Shown piece after piece: positions 57,965 to 64,000 of a DNA stretch of 64,000 nt. Positions within the stretch are counted from its first letter, which is position 1. Each line of letters opens with the position of its first letter. The notes under the pieces were generated by a model, which worked only from the letters and a program-made list of their open reading frames with translations, searched no databases and was not told the DNA's origin. Both the position numbers and the translations under genes were made by a program. This DNA comes from VXYL01 sp965243175 (lineage in GTDB: Bacteria > Pseudomonadota > Gammaproteobacteria > Pseudomonadales > Azotimanducaceae), in assembly GCA_965243175.1 (NCBI GenBank), contig OZ251532.1:3844001-3908000 (forward strand), written 5' to 3'.

Positions 57965-59108
57965 ACTGGTCCACGCGCGCCTGGGCTTGGGAAACGCCCT
58001 TGCCGCGCACGATGGCCGGGTCGGTCCACGTCTCGATTGCGCTCGCTTCGTAGCCGAAGGGCGTTGCGCGGTCGCGGATCTCGTCCAGCGTCAGCCACTC
58101 GCCGGAATAGCGCGCCGGGAAGCCGTTGTCGTTGAGTTCGAAGGCGTAGAGCCGCGCCAACGCGTCGCCCTCGTCGTAGTCGCCGACGTAGGTGAGCCAC
58201 GGCGTCTCAACCTTCACCTGCTTGCGCATCGCGGCGTGCGCCGCGGCGATGTAGTTGCCCAGGTCCCAGTCCGGGATGGCGCGTTCGTGGAAGGTGGGGC
58301 CGCCGGGCAGGGCATCGTCCACGAACAGGTAGCGGTCGCCCCGTTGCAGCAGCACGCGGGCGGTAGCGATGGGCTTGCTGCTGTGGAAAGCAACCGTTTC
58401 GCGGCCTTGCGGCGTCAGGCCCTGGTAGGCGGCATCGGTGAACGGGTAGTAGCCAGCGGCTGGCGGGTAGTGCGCCGCGGCGTACTTGTTGAAGAAGCCG
58501 ATGCGGTGTTCGGACGAACGGTTCGGCGCGGCCTTGTGCCAGCAGTGCATGTTCATCAGCAGCAGGTCGCCGCGTTCGAGCTGCGGATCGACGAACGCGT
58601 CGTCGTCCGGCACGACCGCCGGGGCGACCTCCAAGGCGCGTCCACCAGCGTCGCGGATGCGTTCGAGGCGGTGCGACCCGGGAGCGACGAAGAGTTGGCC
58701 GCGTTCGGCGTCGAAGTCGGCGAGGGGCACGATGGCGAACAGCCAGTTCATCGACGAACCGACCGGCCGCCAGCGCTTGTAGTCGTTGTGCTTGGGGATG
58801 CCCGGGCCGCCGGGCGTGCGGTCGTAGACGACGAAGGCGGTGAGCCGGGGCTTGGCGTTCAGCAGCGTCTCGGCGGCCTCGAGGATGGCGGGGTGGCCGA
58901 CGACGAAGCCGAGATCCGGATCGGCCATGCAGCTTTCCGCCAAGGTGTAGCGGCCCGGCGCGGGATATTCGCCGGGCAACGGGCCGTGCAGCGGCGGATG
59001 GCGGGCGAAGGCGTTGGCGAAGCGCTCGATCTCCTGGCCGTCGAGCGCACCGCGCACCACGGCGAAGCCGTCGCGCTCGTATTGTTCGATGTCGTGCGCG
59101 GTCAACAT
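57954..59108 (-). CDS. Phytanoyl-CoA dioxygenase (PhyH) family protein
   Basis: This 384-residue Fe(II)/2-oxoglutarate-type dioxygenase hydroxylates an unknown substrate. The N-terminus DIEQYERDGFAVVRGALDGQEI is typical. The iron ligands are probably in KHNDYKRWRPVG (HxD) and NMHCWHKAAPNRSSEHRIGFF, with the Arg binding 2-oxoglutarate in the latter. The start ATG at 59108 is clear. It overlaps the quinoprotein gene by 11 bp, so the two may process one compound successively. Confidence 0.86.
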   Translation of the reverse strand: MLTAHDIEQYERDGFAVVRGALDGQEIERFANAFARHPPLHGPLPGEYPAPGRYTLAESCMADPDLGFVVGHPAILEAAETLLNAKPRLTAFVVYDRTPGGPGIPKHNDYKRWRPVGSSMNWLFAIVPLADFDAERGQLFVAPGSHRLERIRDAGGRALEVAPAVVPDDDAFVDPQLERGDLLLMNMHCWHKAAPNRSSEHRIGFFNKYAAAHYPPAAGYYPFTDAAYQGLTPQGRETVAFHSSKPIATARVLLQRGDRYLFVDDALPGGPTFHERAIPDWDLGNYIAAAHAAMRKQVKVETPWLTYVGDYDEGDALARLYAFELNDNGFPARYSGEWLTLDEIRDRATPFGYEASAIETWTDPAIVRGKGVSQAQARVDQYAY

Positions 59109-59223
59109 GCCCCATGCCTCTCGCTCGGCGCAGACGCCAACCTAACACGGATTGCTTGAAGGGCGGCGTGGCGGCTCCGCACTGGCGCTACAATCGACCT
59201 TTGCAGCTCAAACCGCCTACCCC

Positions 59224-60246
59224 ATGTCCACGCTCCTCGTCACCGGCGGCGCCGGCTTCATCGGCGCCAACTTCGTCCGCTATTGGCTGCGGCGGCATCC
59301 GCAGGACATGGTGGTGACCTACGACGTGCTGAGCTACGCCGCCAACTTGGAAAATCTGGCCGGCTTGCCCGCCGAGCAGGCCACGCGCCATGTTTTCGTG
59401 AAGGGCGACATCGGCGACTACGATCTGGCGCTGGCGACGCTGCGCGAACACGGCGTGGACGTGGTCGTCAACTTCGCCGCGGAATCGCACAACAGCCGCG
59501 CGCTGCTGCACCCGGACGCGTTCTTCCAGACCAACGTGGTGGGAACGGTGCAGCTGATGCGCGCCGCGCTCGCGGCCGACGTTTCGCGCTTCCACCATGT
59601 CTCCACCTGCGAGGTGTACGGCGATCTGGCGCTGGAATCGCCGCTCGCCTTCACCGAGGCGTCGCCGCTCCTGCCGAAGACGCCCTACAACGCCTCCAAG
59701 GCCGCCGCGGACTTGGCGGTGCGTTCATTCGTCGAGACCTTCGGCCTGGCGGCGACCATTTCCAACTGTGCCAACAACTACGGCGCCTACCAGTTCCCGG
59801 AAAAGGTGATCCCGCGCTTCGTCGTCAGTGCCTTGCGGGGCGAGCCGATGACGCTCTATCGCCACAGCCGCAACAAGCGCGAGTGGCTGCACGTGGACGA
59901 CCACTGCCGCGCCATCGAACTGATTCTCGAAGGCGGCGAGGCCGGGCAGACCTACAACGTGGGCAGCGGCGTGGAAGTGGACGTGGAGGGCATCGCGGCG
60001 CGCATCATCGAGCGTCTGGGCCTGGACGAATCCTGCAAGACCTACGTGCCGGATCGCCCTGGCCACGACCGCCGCTATCTGCTCGACAGCACCAAGCTCC
60101 GCAAGCGCCTGGGCTGGGCGCCGCAGGTGGAGTTCGAGGACGGGTTCCGCCGCACCGTGGACTGGTACCGCGACAACCCGCAATGGTGGCGTCCGCTGCT
60201 CGAGCGCCTGGAGATCGACGAGACCCGTTGGCGAAGCGCCACTTGA
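59224..60246 (+). CDS. NAD-dependent sugar-nucleotide epimerase/dehydratase (RmlB-like)
   Basis: The 340-residue SDR protein has VTGGAGFIGANFVRYWL, NFAAESHNSRALLHP, and the YxxxK active site in TPYNASKAAADL. The C-terminal HVDDHCRAIELILEGG and RPGHDRRYLLDSTKLRKRLGW are typical of dTDP-glucose 4,6-dehydratases. The usual SHVDRS is SHNSRA here, so a related sugar-nucleotide dehydratase is also possible. No rmlA, rmlC or rmlD gene is near. The ATG at 59224 follows a leader without other ORFs. Confidence 0.87.
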   Translation: MSTLLVTGGAGFIGANFVRYWLRRHPQDMVVTYDVLSYAANLENLAGLPAEQATRHVFVKGDIGDYDLALATLREHGVDVVVNFAAESHNSRALLHPDAFFQTNVVGTVQLMRAALAADVSRFHHVSTCEVYGDLALESPLAFTEASPLLPKTPYNASKAAADLAVRSFVETFGLAATISNCANNYGAYQFPEKVIPRFVVSALRGEPMTLYRHSRNKREWLHVDDHCRAIELILEGGEAGQTYNVGSGVEVDVEGIAARIIERLGLDESCKTYVPDRPGHDRRYLLDSTKLRKRLGWAPQVEFEDGFRRTVDWYRDNPQWWRPLLERLEIDETRWRSAT

Positions 60247-60256
60247 AAGCCCGTCG

Positions 60257-60298
60257 GCCGGGGCGATGTCTGCAAATGATGTGAGACATCCGCCCGGC
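60257..60298. repeat. Imperfect hairpin after the RmlB-like gene
   Basis: GATGTCT (60265-60271) and AGACATC (60284-60290) pair across a 12-base loop, and flanking GCCGGGGC and CGCCCGGC partly extend the stem. It lies between the dehydratase and the Rpn-type gene. No T-run follows, so its role as terminator or operator is open. Confidence 0.45.
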
Positions 60299-60336
60299 GC
60301 GCACTATTGTCTAGCGGCCTCGCGCACAGTGGCCGC

Positions 60337-61380
60337 ATGTCATCCAGCGACCACCCCTTCAAGGTCATCCACGCCGACCCGGCCGTCGTCGAGGACGTCG
60401 TGCGCGGCTTCCTGGCCGTCGGCTGGGCGGACCGGCTCGACTTTCGGACGCTCACGCCCTTCGACACGCAACTCGTCAGCGAGGCGTTCCGTGTGCGCAT
60501 CGAGGACAAGATCTGGCGCGTCGAGTACCGCGACGCCCCGCCCCTTGCCGACGGACGCCCGCCCTATCTGCTCATCCTCCTTGAATTTCAATCGGATACC
60601 GACCCGCACATGGCGTGGCGCCTGCACGAGTACATGACGCTCCTGGAGCAGAACCTGCGCGACGCCGGCGTTGTGGAGCGCGAAGGCAGGGTGCCCGACA
60701 TGCTGGCGGTCGTCATCCACAACGGCGCAAAGCCGTGGCGAGCGACGACGCTGCGCGACGGCCCGCTGTTCGGTCCGCCGACGGCCGAGGGACGAGCGCT
60801 GAACCAGTGGCGGGCGCATGCGCTGATCGACTACCCGGCGCTGGCGCAGCAAAGCGACCTGTTCGGGATGCCGCTGCCGCCGAACAATCGGGAGAGTGCG
60901 CTGATCCTGCTGGAGACGGCACCGCCGGAACGCCTCGAAGCGCTGCTCGTGGGCACCTTCGAGCGCTATCCGGGCCGCGAATCGACCGGACTGCGACGCG
61001 GAATGCACGCCCGAGTGCGCCACCTCCTCGGAAGACTAGGCAGGACCTTGCCCCCACTGGCAGAATACGAAGCGACGCTGGAAGAACGACGTGGAGGACG
61101 CATGACGAGCTACCTCGAAGCCACCATGCAAAAGTGGCACGACGACGTGATGGCCGAAGGCCGGGAAGCCGGCATCGCCGAAGGCGAAGCAAAGGGGCAA
61201 GCCCGGATGCTGCTGCGGCTAGCCGAGCGGCGCTTCGGCGCTGGGACGGCGACAAGCCTCACGCCAATGCTGAGCCGTGTGGTCGATCCGGAACGCCTCG
61301 CGGACATCGCCAACTGGGTACACGAATGCGACACCGCTGGAGCTCTGCTCGACCGCGTTCGCGGCATCGCGGTTCCGTAG
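60337..61380 (+). CDS. Rpn/YhgA-like putative nuclease (PD-(D/E)XK superfamily)
   Basis: The 347-residue protein belongs to the recombination-promoting nuclease (Rpn)/YhgA-like group. It has PPYLLILLEFQSDTDPHMAWRLHEYMTLLEQ (the ExQ-type catalytic region and following helix), and DMLAVVIHNGAKPW. A helical C-terminus follows with AEGREAGIAEGEAKGQARMLLRLAERRFG, typical of the family tail. The ATG at 60337 is chosen; an upstream TTG would add ten residues. The ISKra4-like element is inserted 49 bp behind the stop. Confidence 0.85.
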   Translation: MSSSDHPFKVIHADPAVVEDVVRGFLAVGWADRLDFRTLTPFDTQLVSEAFRVRIEDKIWRVEYRDAPPLADGRPPYLLILLEFQSDTDPHMAWRLHEYMTLLEQNLRDAGVVEREGRVPDMLAVVIHNGAKPWRATTLRDGPLFGPPTAEGRALNQWRAHALIDYPALAQQSDLFGMPLPPNNRESALILLETAPPERLEALLVGTFERYPGRESTGLRRGMHARVRHLLGRLGRTLPPLAEYEATLEERRGGRMTSYLEATMQKWHDDVMAEGREAGIAEGEAKGQARMLLRLAERRFGAGTATSLTPMLSRVVDPERLADIANWVHECDTAGALLDRVRGIAVP

Positions 61381-61429
61381 CCCGTCGTCGAGCGAAGTCG
61401 GCCGGAGACCTTCCGCGTCCTCTCGCCGC

Positions 61430-63137
61430 GGGTGTGCGACAAATCGTAGGTCAGTGGTTGCTCACTGGGTCCGATCTCGGGCGGCGAGTCGAGCGACGCG
61501 GCCGTTGCGGAGGACGGATTGGCGCCCGATGCCGTTCAGAGCGCGCCGTGGCTGAAGCCGCCGTCGTCGGTGGTCGCCGCGCCCGGGCCGTTCTGGCGCG
61601 GAGGTCGGCGGTCGAGGGGGTTGAGCCAAGGCGGGTCTCGTACTCTTGGCGTTTTTGCGAAACGAGCCAGGGGAAGGAGACCCGCCATGGCGACAGGGAC
61701 TGTCGAGGAGTTGGAAGAGGAACGCAAGCGCGAAGAGGGTGAAGGCGCGGGGCTGCGGCGGGAGCTGGTGGCGGCGACGGCGCGTTTGGCGCGGTTCGAG
61801 ATGGCGCGCTGCGGGTCCGGTTCGAGGGATGCGGCGCTGCTGGACATGCGGCTGCGCGCGGACATGCAGGAGTTGGCGCGGCAAGGGCTGGAGCTGGCGT
61901 ACGGGAAGGACGACGCGGCGCCGTGCGCGTGCCCGGCGTGCGGCGGTCGGACGCGGCTGCTGCGGGTCGACGAGGTGCGCGTGGAGACGGTGCTGGGGAG
62001 CGTGCGGGTGGAGATGGCGCGGCGCGGGTGCCGGGAGTGCGGGCGCAGCGTTCGCCCGCGGGCGCGGCGGCTGGGCGTCGAGGGTTCGATGACGCCGTCG
62101 GCGCGGCGTCTGGCGAGCCTGGCGGGTTCGCAGTGCAGCTACGCGGGGGCGGACGAGTTGCTGCGCGAGCTGTCGGGGCTGAACTTCGGCGCGAAGCGGG
62201 TGGAGCGGACGACGCGGGCGGTGGGCGACGATCTGGAGGCGTGGCGGTCGGAAGGGGGAGGCGACGGCGACGGGGCCTCGCTGGCGCGGGAGGCGTCGAA
62301 GCCGGGGCGGAAGCTGTGCTGCGCGGTGGACGGCACGGGCGTTCCGGCGCTGCCGAGCGAGACCGAGGGGCGTTCCGGCAAGGACGGCGGACGGGCTGGC
62401 ACGCGCGAGGCGAAGGTGGGCGCGCTGTGGGTGTCCGAGACGGACGCCGAGGGCCGCCCGCGCATGGTGGAGGGCGCGGCGGTGCTGTTCGCGGCGATCG
62501 AGAGCGCGGCGGAGACGCCCGGCCGGGAGTCGCCGTTCGAGCGGCGGCTGCTGCGCGAACTGGCGGCGGCGGGCTGCGGGCCGGGCGACGTCGACGTGTG
62601 CGTCGGCGACGGCGCGGAGTGGATCCGGCGGGTGTTCGACGACTGGTTCCCGGACGCCGAGAGGATCGTCGACTACTACCACGCGGCGGAGTACCTGTGG
62701 GCGGCGGCGCGCGCCCGCCACGGCGACGGCGACCTCGCCGAGGCGTGGGCGAAGAAGCTGTGCGCGATGCTCAAGGCGGGCCGCGTCGACGACGCCCTGG
62801 ACGACCTGCGCAAGCGCGGCGGCGAAGCCGAGGAGTGCCGCCGCGCGGTCGCGTACCTCGGCGCCCGGCGCGACCGCATGCGCTACGACGAATACCTCGC
62901 CAGCGGCCTGCCGATCGGTTCCGGCGTCATCGAGGCGGGCTGCAAGAACGTCGTCGGCCAGCGCGCGAAAGGCCCCGGAATGCGCTGGACCGTGGCCGGC
63001 GCCAACCCCGTCCTCTGGCTCCGCTGCGCGCGCATCGGAGGCCAGCTCGACGACTACTGGAACGACCGCGTCGCCGCACTCGCCGCTTGAGAATGGACTT
63101 GGTGAGCAACCACTGACCTACGATCTGTCGCACACCC
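61430..63137 (+). mobile_element. Complete ISKra4-like insertion sequence, 1708 bp
   Basis: The element begins GGGTGTGCGACAAATCGTAG and ends with the inverse; the 36-bp terminal inverted repeats (61430-61465 and 63102-63137) differ at one position. A perfect 9-bp target duplication TCTCGCCGC flanks it (61421-61429 and 63138-63146). It encodes one full-length transposase, so it is probably recent and active. A 194-bp MITE with related ends lies at 28041-28234. Confidence 0.93.
61687..63090 (+). CDS. ISKra4-family transposase
   Basis: The 467-residue protein starts at an ATG with GGAGA in front. It has a coiled N-terminus, a zinc-ribbon (CACPACGG and CRECGRS), then CCAVDGTGVPALPSET (first catalytic Asp), VCVGDGAEWIRRVFDDWFPDAERIVDYYHAAEYLW (second Asp and YHA motif), and GLPIGSGVIEAGCKNVVGQRAKGPGMRW (catalytic Glu region). 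These are the hallmarks of the ISKra4 family. An in-frame reading upstream to 61519 has no ribosome binding site. The gene fills the element and is intact. Confidence 0.93.
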   Translation: MATGTVEELEEERKREEGEGAGLRRELVAATARLARFEMARCGSGSRDAALLDMRLRADMQELARQGLELAYGKDDAAPCACPACGGRTRLLRVDEVRVETVLGSVRVEMARRGCRECGRSVRPRARRLGVEGSMTPSARRLASLAGSQCSYAGADELLRELSGLNFGAKRVERTTRAVGDDLEAWRSEGGGDGDGASLAREASKPGRKLCCAVDGTGVPALPSETEGRSGKDGGRAGTREAKVGALWVSETDAEGRPRMVEGAAVLFAAIESAAETPGRESPFERRLLRELAAAGCGPGDVDVCVGDGAEWIRRVFDDWFPDAERIVDYYHAAEYLWAAARARHGDGDLAEAWAKKLCAMLKAGRVDDALDDLRKRGGEAEECRRAVAYLGARRDRMRYDEYLASGLPIGSGVIEAGCKNVVGQRAKGPGMRWTVAGANPVLWLRCARIGGQLDDYWNDRVAALAA

Positions 63138-63232
63138 TCTCGCCGCAGGCCGGTTCCGGTTCCGCGCTGCAATCGGTATAGTGGCGAGCTTGCGCCGTTG
63201 CGGTTCAACGCCCTGCCTCTGGTCAAGCCCTC

Positions 63233-64000
63233 ATGCCTGCCTCATCCATGGACGAGCTCGTCGCGCTCTGCAAGCGACGCGGCTTCGTGTTCCAAGCCAG
63301 TGAAATCTACGGCGGCCTGCAGGGCGTCTACGACTACGGGCCCTTGGGGGTGGAGCTGAAGAACAACCTGAAGGCGGCGTGGTGGCGGTCGATGGTTCAC
63401 GAGCGCGACGACGTGGAAGGGCTGGACGCGGCGATCCTCACCAACCCCAAGGTGCTGCGCTATTCCGGCCACGAGGAGACCTTTGCGGATCCGCTGGTGG
63501 ATTGCCGCAAGTGCAAGTCGCGCTGGCGCGCCGACCATCTGGACGGCGGCGCCTGCCCGCGCTGCGGCGCCAGGGAGCTCACCGAGCCGCGCCCCTTCAA
63601 TCTGATGTTCAAGACCAGCGTCGGGCCGGTCGAGGACGGCTCGGCGTTCGCCTATCTGCGCCCCGAGACGGCGCAGGCGATCTTCACGAACTTCAAGAAC
63701 GTGCTCGATTCCACCGCGGCGTCCCTGCCGTTCGGCATCGCGCAGATCGGCAAGGCGTTCCGCAACGAGATCACGCCGCGCAACTTCGTCTTCCGGGTGC
63801 GCGAGTTCGAGCAGATGGAGCTGGAGTTCTTCGTCGCCCCCGGCAGCGACGAAGCGTGGCACGAGCGCTGGGTGATGGAGCGCCTGGCGTGGTGGCAGGA
63901 GCAAGGCGTGGACGGCAACAATCTGGAGCTCTACCACGTGCCCGCCGAGGAGCTCGCGCACTACTCGAAAGCCACCGTGGACGTGATGTACCGCTTCCCC
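63233..64000 (+). CDS. glyS: Glycyl-tRNA synthetase, single-chain (alpha2) type, N-terminal part
   Basis: This is the first 256 residues of a class II synthetase that charges tRNA-Gly; it runs off the right edge. It reads MDELVALCKRRGFVFQASEIYGGLQGVYDYGPLGVELKNN, with a CRKC...CPRC zinc-ribbon-like pair, NLMFKTSVGPVEDGSAFAYLRPETAQ (motif 2 region), and FGIAQIGKAFRNEITPRNFVFRVREFEQMELEFF. This is the homodimeric bacterial/eukaryotic type, not GlyQ/GlyS. The IS lies about 90 bp upstream. Confidence 0.94.
   Translation, partial: MPASSMDELVALCKRRGFVFQASEIYGGLQGVYDYGPLGVELKNNLKAAWWRSMVHERDDVEGLDAAILTNPKVLRYSGHEETFADPLVDCRKCKSRWRADHLDGGACPRCGARELTEPRPFNLMFKTSVGPVEDGSAFAYLRPETAQAIFTNFKNVLDSTAASLPFGIAQIGKAFRNEITPRNFVFRVREFEQMELEFFVAPGSDEAWHERWVMERLAWWQEQGVDGNNLELYHVPAEELAHYSKATVDVMYRFP

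Overview
The window is 64 kb of high-GC, gene-dense bacterial DNA. It most likely comes from a gammaproteobacterium. The best evidence is the block ispB / rplU-rpmA-obgE-proB / rpsT, which is arranged as in many gammaproteobacteria, with rpsT reading from a TTG codon as in E. coli. The lolC-lolD-lolE lipoprotein-release operon and a selA-selB-tRNA-Sec locus fit this. One gene is atypical: the glycyl-tRNA synthetase at the right edge is the single-chain type, where most gammaproteobacteria use GlyQ/GlyS. Phytanoyl-CoA-type dioxygenase, quinoprotein, DUF6152/DUF6644-like, Uma2 and Rpn-type genes would suit an environmental, possibly marine, organism, but that is inference.

Layout. 1-9.5 kb: lolE (partial), lolD, lolC and apbE on the minus strand; UDP-glucose dehydrogenase and an exported peptidase-like/TPR protein on plus; then a membrane zinc-ribbon protein, a Ser/Thr kinase and a hydroxyisobutyrate-dehydrogenase-type enzyme on minus. 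9.6-14.6 kb: selA, selB and tRNA-Sec, immediately followed by a DNA methyltransferase fused to an HNH nuclease. 14.6-19.4 kb (minus): copper ATPase, cytochrome oxidase subunit III, a membrane-anchored protein, HupE-like protein and a haem lipoprotein. 19.7-23.5 kb (minus): five genes of little-known exported and membrane families. 23.7-28.5 kb: a broken IS630 transposase, an Lrp-type regulator, a tandem pair of Cys-rich exported proteins, a frameshifted Uma2 gene, a 194-bp MITE and tRNA-Pro. 28.6-33.7 kb: ispB to rpsT with a STAS-like gene. 34-37.8 kb: a small Cys-rich exported protein and a large permease/M1-like/golvesin-like fusion. 37.8-49.7 kb: CoA-transferase, larE-larB-larC (nickel-pincer cofactor), Fe-S aldo/keto reductase, a dgcN-dgcA-like pair, a possible toxin-antitoxin pair, msrB, aquaporin, a low-GC exported protein and idi. 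49.8-64 kb: DUF418 protein and hydrolase; a long minus-strand run (PhyH, quinoprotein, uvrB, site-2 protease, ketopantoate-reductase-like); a sugar-nucleotide dehydratase; an Rpn-type gene; a complete ISKra4-like element; and the start of glyS.

Most novel signals. (1) An inverted repeat (TCCTTGC, 27-28 nt, GCAAGGA) lies in front of both Cys-rich exported-protein loci, 9 kb apart, and suggests a shared regulon. (2) The MITE has ends that match the IS at 61.4 kb, and both are flanked by perfect 9-bp target duplications, so the IS family probably mobilised the MITE. (3) The permease/M1-like/golvesin-like fusion follows a Cys-rich peptide gene and has no ABC ATPase gene beside it. (4) The methyltransferase-HNH fusion sits directly behind tRNA-Sec.
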